A DNA stretch of 64,000 nucleotides from Nocardioides caldifontis (GCF_008087345.1 NZ_ML701736.1:165222-229221), one strand, 5' to 3'. Positions 1 to 8,770 are shown, counted from the stretch's first letter. Notes: generated from the letters alone by a model not told the origin. Program-made: numbers and translations.

Positions 1-60
1 GTCCCCCCCCCCCGGGGGTGGTGGTCCGGCCCCCCCCGGGGGGGCCCCCCGGGGGGGGCG
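1..60. repeat. Low-complexity C/G homopolymer block
   Basis: This stretch is almost entirely alternating runs of C and G: runs at 3-13, 14-18, 30-37, 38-44, 45-50 and 51-58. The blocks from 30 to 58 are mutually self-complementary and could fold into a pure GC hairpin. It lies just past the stop codon of the last gene of the minus-strand operon, so it could act as a transcription stop. There is no T-tract, however, and such runs are also typical of contig ends and sequencing error. I assign no function. Confidence 0.5.
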
Positions 61-70
61 GCTCGACGGG

Positions 71-793
71 TCAGCCGAGCAGAGCCTGCAGCCGGCGGGC
101 GTCGTGGACGGCGTGGCCGCCGCCGTCGTTGTTGAAGTACGCGTAGACCTCGTGGCCCGAGCCCTCCCACTCGCGGATCCGGTCGGCCCACCAGCGCAGG
201 TCGCCGTCGGAGTACGAGCCGGCGTACAGGTGGTCGTGGTCCGGGCCGTGCAGCCGCACGTACACGACGGGGGCGGTCGCGCGGAGCACGCACGGGAGGT
301 GGGCACCGCTCATCACGCAGTACGCCGCGCCGTGGTGCTCGAGGAGGCCGAACACCGCATCGTCGTGCCAGCTCGGGTGGCGCATCTCGACGGCGACCGG
401 CAACCAGTGCGGGAGCCGGTCGAGGAACCAGCCGAGCCGCGCGTCGTCACGGGGCTGGTCGGGCGGCAGCTGGACGAGCAGGACTCCACGGCGCTCGCCG
501 AGCTCGTGCCACCCGCGGGCGATCCGCTCCACCCACACCTCGGGGGAGTACAGCCGCTTGCCGTGGGTGAGGCCGCGCGGCGCCTTCACCGACATCCGGA
601 AGCCGTCGGGCAGCCGGCGGCGCCAGCTCGCGAATCCGGCGTCCCGGGGCCAGCGGTAGAACGACGCGTTGAGCTCGACCGTGCCGAACGAGCGCACGTA
701 GTGGTCGAGCCGGGCCCGAGGGTGCGTGCCGGGCGGGTAGAGGTGGTGCTCCCAATGGTCGTAGCTCCACCCCGAGGTGCCGACGTGGACCAC
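71..793 (-). CDS. DUF72 (YecE-like) domain protein
   Basis: This 240-residue protein matches the DUF72/YecE family, a TIM-barrel-like fold of unproven biochemical role found across bacteria and archaea. The N-terminal GTSGWSY motif is the family signature, followed further on by the conserved NASFYRWP segment and an EMRHPSW segment. Length is normal for the family. The start is a GTG at 793 that begins directly after the TGA of the upstream isomerase gene (TGAGTG), so it is probably translated from the same mRNA as the meroterpenoid operon. Whether it contributes to that pathway is unknown; DUF72 genes are usually not tied to secondary metabolism, so it may simply be a passenger at the operon end. 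Confidence 0.88.
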   Translation of the reverse strand: MVHVGTSGWSYDHWEHHLYPPGTHPRARLDHYVRSFGTVELNASFYRWPRDAGFASWRRRLPDGFRMSVKAPRGLTHGKRLYSPEVWVERIARGWHELGERRGVLLVQLPPDQPRDDARLGWFLDRLPHWLPVAVEMRHPSWHDDAVFGLLEHHGAAYCVMSGAHLPCVLRATAPVVYVRLHGPDHDHLYAGSYSDGDLRWWADRIREWEGSGHEVYAYFNNDGGGHAVHDARRLQALLG

Positions 794-1408
794 TCAGCCG
801 GCGGGCCTGGCCGCGGCCGGGAGCTCGTCGGCGGACGCCTCGGCGAAGGTCGGCGCCTCACCGGGAGGGGCGGAGAGCTCCTTGGCGGCGAGCGCGGCCA
901 CCTGCTCGACGCACCAGGGGGAGACCTCGCGGGTGCCGGCGAGCACCTCGTCGCGGAAGCTCCGCCAGTCCACCCACTCGAAGGCGTCCACCTCCTCGGG
1001 GTCCGGTCGCAGCTCGTCCGGGGTGACCGCGGTGAAGACCGGGCAGAGCTCGTTCTCCATCACTCCGTTGGGCATCGTGGCGTCGTAGCGGAAGGTCGGC
1101 AGCGCCAGCTGCAGCCGCTCGATGCGGACGCCGAGCTCCTGCTCGCCGCGGCGGCGCACCGCGCCGGCCATCTCCTCGCCGGGTGCGGGGTGGCCGCAGA
1201 AGCTGTTCGTCCACACGCCGGGCCAGGTCGGCTTGTGCAGCGCCCGCCGGGTCAGCAGCAGCCGGCCGTCCGCGTCGAAGAGGTAGCAGGAGAACGCCAG
1301 GTGCAATGGCGTCCGCTCGTGGTGGACCGTCGCCTTCGGCTGGGTGCCGACGGCGTTGCCGGCGTCGTCGACGAGGACGACCTCCTCGACCCCGGTCGCG
1401 GCGCTCAT
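794..1408 (-). CDS. idi: Isopentenyl-diphosphate delta-isomerase, type I
   Basis: The protein converts isopentenyl diphosphate to dimethylallyl diphosphate, the starter for prenyl chains, in the cytosol. It is a Nudix-fold type I isomerase of 204 residues. The catalytic cysteine lies in the SFCGHP motif and the second active-site segment is ENELCPVF; both are intact. The start is the ATG at 1408, which overlaps the TGA of the preceding flavoprotein gene as ATGA, so the two are translationally coupled. Reading further upstream in the same frame gives only a shadow of the neighbouring gene. Its place inside an operon with a UbiA prenyltransferase indicates a dedicated supply of allylic diphosphate for prenylation, which is an inference from context. 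Confidence 0.95.
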   Translation of the reverse strand: MSAATGVEEVVLVDDAGNAVGTQPKATVHHERTPLHLAFSCYLFDADGRLLLTRRALHKPTWPGVWTNSFCGHPAPGEEMAGAVRRRGEQELGVRIERLQLALPTFRYDATMPNGVMENELCPVFTAVTPDELRPDPEEVDAFEWVDWRSFRDEVLAGTREVSPWCVEQVAALAAKELSAPPGEAPTFAEASADELPAAARPAG

Positions 1409-2430
1409 GCCGGCCGCGCCAGCGTGTGGACCGCGGCGGAGAAGACGCCGGGGAGGCGGTCGGCGGCGGGCACGACGGCCCTGCGGACCGGACGGAGCCG
1501 CGTCGCGCCCACCAGGGAGGCGGTCAGCAGCCGGTAGCGGCGGGTCACGGTGTGCCACTCCCTCTCGTAGCGGGCGGGGTCGTCGGCGAGTATGGCGTCC
1601 ACCGCCGCACGGGCCTGCGCCAGGGCCAGCGCGACGCCCTCGCCGGTGAGCGCGTCGACGTACCCGGCGGCGTCACCGACGAGCAGCAGCCGCCCTGCCG
1701 TCCGAGCGGTGGCGCGCTGGCGCAGCGGTCCGGCACCACGGACCTGGCTGCCCCGCTCGACACCGGCGAGCCGGTCGCGGAGCGCCGGGAAGAGCGCGAG
1801 GTGGTCGTCGAACGAGCCACGTCTCGAGGTGAGGACGGCGACGCCGACGAGGTAGTCGCCGACCGGGGTCACGTAGGCCTCGGCGGAGTCGGCCCAGTGC
1901 ACCTCGACGTACGACGTCCAGGGCCGGCGTGCGAAGTGCACCCGCTGGCCGAACCTCCGGTGGCTGAACGGCCGCCCCTCCAGCCCGGCGCGGCGGCGCA
2001 GCGGCGAGTGGAGCCCGTCCGCGGCCACCAGGTACGACGCCCGGGTGCCGTCGACCTCCACGTGGTCGTCGTGCATCGCGACCTGGTCGACGGCGCGTTC
2101 CTCGACGGTGACGCCGGCCCGCTCGACGGCGTCCCGGAAGGCGGCCGACAACGCGGTCCGCCGGACGCCCCGACCGGGACCGTCGCGGAACGGTGCGGCG
2201 ACCGAGCGGGTTCCCGCGACGTAGCGGATCCCGGTGAGCGGACGGCCGGGCGGCGTCACGCCGAGGTCGGCGAGCGCCGCGACCGCCCCGGGCATCAGCC
2301 CCTCGCCACAGGCCTTGTCCAGGTCCCCGGACCGGGGTTCGCGGACGACGACGGACAGCCCTGCGCGGGCGGCGTACAGCGCGGTGGCGAGGCCGGCCGG
2401 TCCGCCTCCGGCAACGACCAGGTCGGTCAT
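1405..2430 (-). CDS. FAD-dependent monooxygenase-like protein (SrsC-like)
   Basis: This 341-residue flavoprotein has the N-terminal dinucleotide-binding motif GGGPAG near residues 8-13, the KACGEG motif typical of the geranylgeranyl-reductase/aromatic hydroxylase superfamily, and the second FAD motif GDAAGY. By position, next to a type III polyketide synthase and a membrane methyltransferase, it corresponds to SrsC of Streptomyces griseus, which hydroxylates alkylresorcinol rings to give hydroquinones or quinones. That assignment is by gene order and family; ring hydroxylation has not been shown here. A reductase role on the prenyl chain cannot be excluded because a second related flavoprotein is encoded at 4038-5270. 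The ATG at 2430 overlaps the stop of the methyltransferase gene (ATGA), and its own stop overlaps the start of idi. Confidence 0.85.
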   Translation of the reverse strand: MTDLVVAGGGPAGLATALYAARAGLSVVVREPRSGDLDKACGEGLMPGAVAALADLGVTPPGRPLTGIRYVAGTRSVAAPFRDGPGRGVRRTALSAAFRDAVERAGVTVEERAVDQVAMHDDHVEVDGTRASYLVAADGLHSPLRRRAGLEGRPFSHRRFGQRVHFARRPWTSYVEVHWADSAEAYVTPVGDYLVGVAVLTSRRGSFDDHLALFPALRDRLAGVERGSQVRGAGPLRQRATARTAGRLLLVGDAAGYVDALTGEGVALALAQARAAVDAILADDPARYEREWHTVTRRYRLLTASLVGATRLRPVRRAVVPAADRLPGVFSAAVHTLARPA

Positions 2431-2954
2431 GCGTCGACCCCCGTGGCCGAGCGCAGCGCGGCCTCCTCGACGCGGATCCGCACCGTGAGCAGCACTGCGT
2501 TGCAGACGGTGAAGACCACTGCCGTGATCCACGCGGAGTGCACCAACGGAAGGGCGAACCCCTCGACGACGACCGCGACGTAGTTGGGGTGCGAGAACCA
2601 GCGGTAGGGGCCGCCGGTGACCAGCGGCAGCCCGGGGACGACGATGACGCGGGTGTTCCACCGGGGTCCGAGCGTGGTGATGCACCACCAGCGCAAGGCC
2701 TGCGAGGCGAGCACGAGAGCCAGCATCGGCCATCCCAGCCACGGCTCGAAGTCCGGCCGCCGCCACCAGACCTCGACCAGGGCACCGAGCAGCAGCCCGG
2801 TGTGCAGCACGACCATCACCAGGTAGTGGCGCTGGCCCGTCTCGACGCCGCCGCGCTCCAGGCTCCAGGCGGCGTTGCGGTTCGACACCACCAGCTCGGC
2901 CAGCCGCTCCAGCGCGACGGCGGCGACCAGGACGGTGAAGAGCAGCTCGCTCAT
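2427..2954 (-). CDS. Isoprenylcysteine methyltransferase family membrane protein (SrsB-like)
   Basis: This 175-residue protein has several hydrophobic segments and the C-terminal ICMT/PEMT-type signature, including [11 protein letters not shown] followed by a hydrophobic segment and a conserved Glu. Members use S-adenosylmethionine inside the membrane. In Streptomyces griseus the equivalent protein SrsB methylates an alkylresorcinol hydroxyl; here the neighbouring polyketide synthase suggests the same O-methylation of a phenolic lipid. It is not a protein prenylcysteine methyltransferase in any demonstrable sense. The ATG at 2954 overlaps the polyketide synthase stop codon, and its stop overlaps the next start, so translation is coupled on both sides. 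Confidence 0.9.
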   Translation of the reverse strand: MSELLFTVLVAAVALERLAELVVSNRNAAWSLERGGVETGQRHYLVMVVLHTGLLLGALVEVWWRRPDFEPWLGWPMLALVLASQALRWWCITTLGPRWNTRVIVVPGLPLVTGGPYRWFSHPNYVAVVVEGFALPLVHSAWITAVVFTVCNAVLLTVRIRVEEAALRSATGVDA

Positions 2955-4036
2955 GCAGCCTCGGGCGCTCGCATCAGCACGAGCTCGGAGCAGAACCCCG
3001 GCCCCATGGCGAGCATCAGCCCGTAGGAGCCGGGGCGCGGGGGACGCGTGGCGAGGGTGTCGGCGAGGACGTTGAGGACAGAGGCGGAAGAGAGGTTCCC
3101 GATCCGCGACAGCGAGTCCCAGGTGACCTGGAGCGCCTCGCGGTCCACCTCCAGGGCGTCGGCGAGGGCCTCGAGAACCTTGGGGCCGCCGGGGTGGGCG
3201 ACGTACCACTCCACGTCGGCACGGGTCAGCCCGTGGTCGCCGAGGAAGGCGTCGACGTCGTCGCCGAGGTAGTGGCGGACGATCTCCGGGACCTTCGAGT
3301 CGAGGACGATCTTCAGCCCGGTTGCGCCGACGTCCCACCCCATCGTGCGTTCGGAGTCCGGGTAGAGCCGGCTGCGGGAGGCGAGCACCTCGGGCCGCGT
3401 GGTGTCGGGCGGTCCGTCGATCAGCGCGGCGCGGCCCTCGCCGACGGCGACCACCGCGGCGGCGCCGTCCCCGAAGAGCCCGCTGGCGACCAGGTTCGCC
3501 ATCGAGGCGTCCTGCTTCTGCAGGGTCAGCGAGCAGAGCTCGACCGCCATCAGCACCGCCACCTGGTCAGGGTGGCCGACGAGGTAGTCGTGGAGCCGCG
3601 CGACCCCGGCGGCCCCAGCCACGCAGCCCAGCCCGACGATCGGCACGCGCACCACGTCGGGCCGGAGCCCGATCGCCGCGGCCACCCGCGCGTCGAGCGA
3701 CGGCACGGCGAGGCCGGTCACGGTGCAGGAGACGATCACGTCGACGTCCTCGGGGGTGAGCCCGGCGGCCTTCAGGGCCTCGGTCACCGCCCGCCCGCCC
3801 AGCTCGACGCCGGCGGCGATGAACGCGTCGTTGGCCTCGCCGAAGTCGGCCAGCTCGCCGTACCGCTCCAACGGCATCGCGAGGTGACGGGTGGCCACCC
3901 CGGCGTTGCCGTGCAGCCGCCGGACGACCCGGTCGTCGACGGTGTCGCGCAGGATCGTGTCGACGAACGCGTCGGTGATCTCCTCCTGCGCGTAGCGGTG
4001 GTCGGGCAGCACGCCTCGCACGCTCAGCACACGCAT
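2951..4036 (-). CDS. Type III polyketide synthase (alkylresorcinol synthase type, SrsA-like)
   Basis: The enzyme condenses an acyl starter with malonyl-CoA units to make phenolic lipids or pyrones. It is 361 residues, the normal size for bacterial chalcone/stilbene synthase relatives. The catalytic triad is present: Cys138 in [10 protein letters not shown], His281 in YVAHPGGP and Asn314 in [10 protein letters not shown]. Another conserved segment, GFCSELVL, is at the C-terminus. The start is the ATG at 4036, separated by one base from the stop of the upstream reductase gene (TGACATG). Gene order synthase, membrane methyltransferase, flavoprotein repeats that of srsABC. The chain length and whether the product is a resorcinol, a pyrone or a quinone precursor cannot be read from sequence. 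Confidence 0.95.
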   Translation of the reverse strand: MRVLSVRGVLPDHRYAQEEITDAFVDTILRDTVDDRVVRRLHGNAGVATRHLAMPLERYGELADFGEANDAFIAAGVELGGRAVTEALKAAGLTPEDVDVIVSCTVTGLAVPSLDARVAAAIGLRPDVVRVPIVGLGCVAGAAGVARLHDYLVGHPDQVAVLMAVELCSLTLQKQDASMANLVASGLFGDGAAAVVAVGEGRAALIDGPPDTTRPEVLASRSRLYPDSERTMGWDVGATGLKIVLDSKVPEIVRHYLGDDVDAFLGDHGLTRADVEWYVAHPGGPKVLEALADALEVDREALQVTWDSLSRIGNLSSASVLNVLADTLATRPPRPGSYGLMLAMGPGFCSELVLMRAPEAA

Positions 4037-4037
4037 G

Positions 4038-5270
4038 TCAGTCCTCCTCGGTGGGTGCGGGGACGTCGCGCCCGGACGGTGCTCCGGAGCGGACGGGGAC
4101 CCGGGCCGTGGCCGTCGCGCGGTGCGCCACGTGGCCGGCCAGGGAACGGGTCATCCAGGTCAGGATCGTCGGGGTCAGCCTTCCCCGTCCGAGGCCGAGC
4201 TCGACGAGGTCGTCGAAGACCTCCTGGTCGGCCGCGGTGGCGCGCAGCCCGGCGTCGAGCGCCCGGCCCGAGCGGCAGATCCGGGCAGCGACCGCGGTGT
4301 GGCGCAGGTGGCTGCCGAGCAGCCTGCGGGTGCTCCGGCGGTGCCGCGCGGCCGCCCCCTCCGGGTCGCCCGCCGCGATCGCCACGGCAGCGGCTCGCCC
4401 GGCGAGCACGCCGGTCGCGACCGCGTAGTAGATCCCCTCGCCGGTCATCGGGTTCACCAGCCGGGCCGCATCACCGGCGAGGAGGACCCGCCCCCGGCCG
4501 GGCACGGCGCCTCGCCAGCCCGAGAGCGGCAGCTGGTGCCCCTGCCACTGCTCGCCGCCGTCGGTCGCGCCCGGGAGGAGCTCGTCGAGCCGTTCGAGGA
4601 GGGCGGCGCGGGTCGGCCGGTCGGCGCCGACCAGCTCGCCGTACCCGACGTTGCACCAGCCGTCGCCGCGGTTGAAGGACCAGGCGTACGCCGGCTGGCG
4701 CGCGGTCCCGAACGCGATCACCTGGGCGTGGGCGCGACCGGGAGGCGTGGGGGCGTAGCCGCGCAGCGCCACCGCCATCTGCCCGCTCCTCCCGTCCAGC
4801 CCCCGCCGCAGCACCGAGTGGGCACCGTCGGCCCCGACCACCACCGAGGCCCGGTAGCGGCCGTCGACCACGACGCCCCCGCCGTCCGGCTCGACGGTCC
4901 GGACCCGGTGGCGCCGCAGCTCGGCTCCGGCCGCCTGTGCGGCCTCCACGAGCCGGTGGTCGAAGACGGTTCGCGGGACGACGTACGCCGGACGGGTCAT
5001 CTCCCGGTCGGCGACCAGCGGGCCGCGCGCGAGCCGGAGCCGGCGGACCTCCACCCGGTCGTCGAGGAGCCCGGTGACGCCGACCTCCTCGAGCACGTCG
5101 AGGACGTGCGGTGCGATGCCGTCACCGCAGGGCTTGTCGCGGGGGAAGTCGGCGCGGTCGAGGAGCAGCACCCGGAGCCGCGGGTCGGCGCGCAGCGCCC
5201 CGAGGGCAGCGGTGGCGCCGGCCGGTCCGGCGCCCACGACCGCGACGTCGACGTGCTCGAGCCCCGTCAT
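4038..5270 (-). CDS. Geranylgeranyl reductase family flavoprotein
   Basis: This 410-residue protein has the N-terminal FAD-binding motif [12 protein letters not shown], the family-defining KPCGDG motif, and the second FAD motif GDAARLVNP followed by a TGEGIYYA segment typical of geranylgeranyl reductases. Members saturate isoprenoid double bonds on lipids, chlorophyll or quinones. In this operon it is the best candidate to reduce the prenyl chain attached by the UbiA enzyme, as expected for a dihydrogeranyl-type product; this is inferred. The ATG at 5270 overlaps the stop of the UbiA gene as ATGA. In-frame sequence upstream of 5270 is a shadow of the UbiA gene and was not included. Confidence 0.88.
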   Translation of the reverse strand: MTGLEHVDVAVVGAGPAGATAALGALRADPRLRVLLLDRADFPRDKPCGDGIAPHVLDVLEEVGVTGLLDDRVEVRRLRLARGPLVADREMTRPAYVVPRTVFDHRLVEAAQAAGAELRRHRVRTVEPDGGGVVVDGRYRASVVVGADGAHSVLRRGLDGRSGQMAVALRGYAPTPPGRAHAQVIAFGTARQPAYAWSFNRGDGWCNVGYGELVGADRPTRAALLERLDELLPGATDGGEQWQGHQLPLSGWRGAVPGRGRVLLAGDAARLVNPMTGEGIYYAVATGVLAGRAAAVAIAAGDPEGAAARHRRSTRRLLGSHLRHTAVAARICRSGRALDAGLRATAADQEVFDDLVELGLGRGRLTPTILTWMTRSLAGHVAHRATATARVPVRSGAPSGRDVPAPTEED

Positions 5271-6109
5271 CCGACCACCACCGCCAGGACCACGACGTCG
5301 ACCAGCGCGATCGCCACGGCGGCCGCGAACGGCGCCTTGCCGCGGCCGAGCAGCGTCACCACGCCGAGCGCCCCGACGACGACGAGCACCGCCCACCCCC
5401 ACGAGGGGGTGTCGACCGGGCCGAGCACGGTGGCGAGCGAGGCGCCGACGAGCAGCGCGGTGGCGACGCCACGGCTGGCCGTCGCGCCGATCCGGTGCGG
5501 GAGCCCGCGCACGCCGGTGCGCTCGTCGTCGTCGAGGTCGGGCAGCGTGTTGAGGAAGTGCGCACCGACGCCGAGCGCGGCGGCGGCAGCGACGGTCCAC
5601 CAGGCCGGCGCCGCGGGGTCGGGGCCGGCGAGCGAGACGACCGCCGGCAACGCGCCGAACGCGGCCGCGTAGGGGAGCCACGAGAAGGCGGTCGCCTTCA
5701 TCCCGAGGTTGTAGGCGTGGCCGCCGCCGACGCCGAGCACCAGGTGGACGACGGCGCTGCGCCAGCCGGCTGCGAGGGAGAGCGCCACGCACCCCACCGC
5801 GGCGGCCACCAGGCAGCCGCGCACCAGCCGCGGCGTCAGCCGGCCGTCGACGAGCGGCTTGTCGGTGCGGCCGACCGCCCGGTCGCGTGCGGCGTCGAGC
5901 AGGTCGTTGCCCCAGCCGATCGTCAGCTGCCCGGCGAGGACGGCCGTAGTGACGACCACCCCGGTCGTGGGGTCCAGGCTGGACGCGGTCGCGAGCAGCG
6001 CGGCGATCGCCGTGACGGCGAGCGCGGGACCGCCGTGGGCCGCGGTGAGGAGGGCCGCTGCGGTCGCGCCGCCACCGTGCGCGCGCGCCGGCGCCGCCGA
6101 GGGGCTCAG
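5267..6109 (-). CDS. UbiA family prenyltransferase, non-standard start
   Basis: The protein transfers a prenyl group from a prenyl diphosphate to an aromatic acceptor in the membrane. About eight hydrophobic segments are visible. The first Asp-rich motif is NDLLDAARD, matching NDxxDxxxD, and the second is DLDDDERTG. The start is unresolved: in this frame there is no ATG, GTG or TTG between the region overlapping the epimerase gene and the first membrane helix. The first in-frame GTG (5959) would remove that helix. The best candidate is CTG at 6109, which overlaps the epimerase stop as CTGA and gives 280 residues, a normal length. The stop overlaps the reductase start (ATGA). Function by family is secure; the exact 5' end is not. 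Confidence 0.85.
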   Translation of the reverse strand: MSPSAAPARAHGGGATAAALLTAAHGGPALAVTAIAALLATASSLDPTTGVVVTTAVLAGQLTIGWGNDLLDAARDRAVGRTDKPLVDGRLTPRLVRGCLVAAAVGCVALSLAAGWRSAVVHLVLGVGGGHAYNLGMKATAFSWLPYAAAFGALPAVVSLAGPDPAAPAWWTVAAAAALGVGAHFLNTLPDLDDDERTGVRGLPHRIGATASRGVATALLVGASLATVLGPVDTPSWGWAVLVVVGALGVVTLLGRGKAPFAAAVAIALVDVVVLAVVVG

Positions 6110-7185
6110 GGCCGCTGCCGTTCGCTGACCGGCCCGCGGCGCAACGCCTCGCGTGCCTGTCCCAGCACCGTCCGGGGCCGCAGGACCGGCGTGCGGTCCG
6201 ACGCGGTGTCCCGCATGCCGTCGACCACCTCGCGGAAGACCGTCATGGCGTCGACAGTAGGCGTCCAGCCCAGCTCGCGGAAGGCGCGGCCGCAGTCGAG
6301 CAGCGGCACCGTCGAGCCCATGTCGAGCCAGCCCGGGTCGACCTGCTGGAGGTGGACCTTCCAGCTCGCGGCCACGACCGGTCGCAGCACGCCGCTCGGG
6401 ACGTGCACCAGGCGGGCGCCGAGGACCTCGGCCATCCGGGCGGCGGTCAGCGGCGGTTCGGCGGCGAGGTTGAACGCTCCCGCGGCCTTGCGGTCGAGGA
6501 CCCGGACGATCGCGTCGGCCACGTCGTCGCTGTGCACCAGCGGGATCGTGAGGCCGCGGTCGACCGGGAGCACCGGGAGGAGCGACAGCGCCCGGCCGGG
6601 GACGAACCCGGGGACGCCGTACCGCAGCAGGGCGCTGCCCGCGGACCGCTGCCCGACGATCCCCGGCCGCAGCCGCGTGAGCACGGTCGTGGTCCCCGCG
6701 CGCTCGTGCGCGTCGAGGAGCCGTTCGGCGGCGGCCTTGCTGCGGCTGTACCAGGAGGTCGGGATGCCGTCGGTCGGCCAGCTCTCGTCGACCGGCCGGT
6801 CGTCGCGCTTGGCCGAGTAGGCGCCGACCGACGACATGTGCACCAGGTGCGGCACGTCCGCGGCCGCGACGGCGTCGAGCACGCGGCGGGTGCCGCCGGT
6901 GCCGAGCTCCTCGAGGTACGCCGTGTCGTGCGACGGCTGGAACCCCCAGGCGAGGTGGACGACGGCGTCGGCCCCCTCGAAGGCCTGCCACAACGTGGGG
7001 GCGCTGCCCTCCCTGCTGAGGTCGACCGGGACCCAGTCGACCGCCGCGAGGTGGGGCGGCACGTCGTCGGTGGGCTCCGGGGTTCTGCGGACCAGCCCGA
7101 CGACCTGGTGGCCGCCGTCGGCGTGCAGTCGGCGCAGCAGCGCCGACCCGACGTTGCCGCTCGCACCGGTCACGACGACACGCAT
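6106..7185 (-). CDS. NAD-dependent epimerase/dehydratase family protein
   Basis: This 359-residue extended SDR protein has an N-terminal Rossmann motif TGASGNVGSALL, a conserved DAVVHLAW segment and a WYSRSKAAAE active-site segment that provides the Tyr-x-x-x-Lys pair. Such proteins act on nucleotide sugars or, in quinone and terpenoid loci, on small ketones and alcohols. It is the first gene of the 7185-to-71 operon and its stop overlaps the putative UbiA start, suggesting a role in the same pathway, but the substrate is unknown. The ATG at 7185 follows a CTCAT/ATGAG context with a GAGAGG-like ribosome site about seven bases upstream (rc of 7190-7195). The 240 bases upstream, to the divergent zinc-ribbon gene, should contain the operon promoter. 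Confidence 0.9.
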   Translation of the reverse strand: MRVVVTGASGNVGSALLRRLHADGGHQVVGLVRRTPEPTDDVPPHLAAVDWVPVDLSREGSAPTLWQAFEGADAVVHLAWGFQPSHDTAYLEELGTGGTRRVLDAVAAADVPHLVHMSSVGAYSAKRDDRPVDESWPTDGIPTSWYSRSKAAAERLLDAHERAGTTTVLTRLRPGIVGQRSAGSALLRYGVPGFVPGRALSLLPVLPVDRGLTIPLVHSDDVADAIVRVLDRKAAGAFNLAAEPPLTAARMAEVLGARLVHVPSGVLRPVVAASWKVHLQQVDPGWLDMGSTVPLLDCGRAFRELGWTPTVDAMTVFREVVDGMRDTASDRTPVLRPRTVLGQAREALRRGPVSERQRP

Positions 7186-7427
7186 GAGGACCTCTCGGCA
7201 GGGGACGGTGTGCCGACCCGTACCCCCATCGACCCGGGTCAACCGGCCCGGCAGGGGAAGGACGGACGGACTGGTTGCAACGCCCAAGCGTCACCTCGCC
7301 GATGGCCCGGGTGGACCGGTGCTCCACGGCCGTTCGGACCATTTCCGGACCAGCCTCGACGCGGCGGGACCTCAGGCGGCTCACGTCGGGCGTCCGGTGG
7401 CCGATGATCCTCGCGGGAGGTGCCACC

Positions 7428-7913
7428 ATGACGTTCACGTGCGACAGGTGTCATGGCGACTACCGTGCTCGGGAGGCGAACGCGGTCGCTCACATCTACG
7501 TCAAGGACAGCCGCTGCAACCACGTCGAGGCGCGGTGCACGAACTGCGGGACGACGGAGGTGATCTTCCTCGGCCCGCACCGGATCGAGGACGTGATCCG
7601 CGGCGGCAACCTCCAGGTGGAGGTGCTCGCCGAGGCGACTGCCGGGCTGCGGGTGCGGGCGGAGAACGCCTGGGCCGCGGCCGAGAAGGCCACCGCCCCC
7701 GAGGGGGAGCACCGACCGTCGGGGCGCACCGGCACCTCGAGCGCGGGGATCGAGCCCACCACCGACCAGGTGCGGACCTACGACCTCACGCCGCGCCACG
7801 AGGAGCTGATCGCCGGCTTCGGCGAGGCGCTGCTCAACATCCCCGACGAGCTGCTCTGGGACGGCATGGAGGGGGAGTCGCAGCGCGAGCACCCCGAGCG
7901 CTGGACCGACTGA
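7428..7913 (+). CDS. Zinc-ribbon protein of unknown function
   Basis: I do not recognise a named family. The protein is 161 residues. The N-terminal 45 residues contain two cysteine pairs, CDRC and CTNC, separated by about 30 residues that also carry C and H residues, so a zinc-ribbon fold is likely. The remainder is charged, with an Ala/Glu-rich helical stretch (residues about 70-90) and an acidic C-terminus. A good ribosome site, GGGAGG, lies about six bases before the ATG at 7428, and this was used to choose the start over an in-frame extension upstream. It is divergent from the meroterpenoid operon and convergent with the HAD phosphatase; no functional link is evident. Confidence 0.75.
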   Translation: MTFTCDRCHGDYRAREANAVAHIYVKDSRCNHVEARCTNCGTTEVIFLGPHRIEDVIRGGNLQVEVLAEATAGLRVRAENAWAAAEKATAPEGEHRPSGRTGTSSAGIEPTTDQVRTYDLTPRHEELIAGFGEALLNIPDELLWDGMEGESQREHPERWTD

Positions 7914-7937
7914 CTCGAACGGGTCGAGCCGGGCTGC

Positions 7938-8735
7938 TCACCCTCCCCACTCGTCGATCAGCTCGACGAGGTCGGCGACCGAGTCGAAGACGTGGGTCGC
8001 CTTGTAGGGGAACCGCCCGACCGCCTCACGCCGCGTCGACCCGGTCAGCACCAGGATCGTCCGCAGCCCGGCCTCGAGCCCGGCGACCACGTCGGTGTCC
8101 ATCCGGTCGCCGACCATCACCGTGGTCTCGGAGTGGGCGTCGATCCGGTTCAGCGCCGAGCGCATCATCAGCGGGTTCGGCTTGCCCACGAAGTACGGCG
8201 CCACGCCGGTCGCCCGGGTGACGAGCGCGGCGACCGAGCCGGTGGCCGGGATCGGCCCCTGCGCCGACGGCCCGGTCGGGTCCGGGTTCGTCGCGATGAA
8301 CCGGGCGCCGCGCTCCACGAGCCGGATCGCGGTGGTGATCGCCTCGAACGAGTAGGTGCGCGTCTCGCCGAGGACCACGTAGTCCGGGTCCTGGTCGGTC
8401 ATCACGTAGCCGATCCCGTGCATGGCGGTGGTCAGCCCCGCCTCGCCGATGACGTACGCCGTGCCCTGCGGCCGTTGCTGGTCGAGGAACTGGGCCGTCG
8501 CCAGCGCGCTGGTCCAGATCGACTCCTCCGGGACCTCGATGCCGCCCCGGGCCAGCCGGGCCTGGAGGTCGCGGGCGGTGTAGATCGAGTTGTTGGTGAG
8601 CAGCAGGAACGGCAGCTCCCGTTCGCGCAACGTCCGGACGAAGTCCGCGGCGCCGGGGATCGCCTCCTCCTCGTGGACGAGCACGCCGTCCATGTCGGAG
8701 AGCCAGGCACGGACCGGGGGCGTCGTCTGCTCCAT
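7938..8735 (-). CDS. HAD-IIA family phosphatase (NagD-like)
   Basis: This 265-residue cytosolic phosphatase belongs to HAD subfamily IIA, with relatives acting on nucleotides, phosphosugars or 4-nitrophenyl phosphate. Motif I is SDMDGVLV with the nucleophilic Asp, motif II is LLTNNS, motif III Lys is in FVGKPNPLM and motif IV is MVGDRMDTDV. The type IIA cap lies between motifs II and III. The ATG at 8735 opens MEQTTPPVRA; the long in-frame extension beyond it is the shadow of the next gene. The true substrate cannot be told from sequence. It ends shortly after the convergent zinc-ribbon gene, with a short CTCGA/TCGAG inverted repeat between them. Confidence 0.93.
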   Translation of the reverse strand: MEQTTPPVRAWLSDMDGVLVHEEEAIPGAADFVRTLRERELPFLLLTNNSIYTARDLQARLARGGIEVPEESIWTSALATAQFLDQQRPQGTAYVIGEAGLTTAMHGIGYVMTDQDPDYVVLGETRTYSFEAITTAIRLVERGARFIATNPDPTGPSAQGPIPATGSVAALVTRATGVAPYFVGKPNPLMMRSALNRIDAHSETTVMVGDRMDTDVVAGLEAGLRTILVLTGSTRREAVGRFPYKATHVFDSVADLVELIDEWGG

Positions 8736-8770
8736 GTCCCGATCGTGGCAGACGGCTGTGCGGCCGTGGC

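Noticed and set aside
1-7185. A mobile-element or horizontally acquired island around the PKS operon
   Set aside because: No transposase, integrase, tRNA edge or flanking repeats are visible and codon use matches the neighbours.
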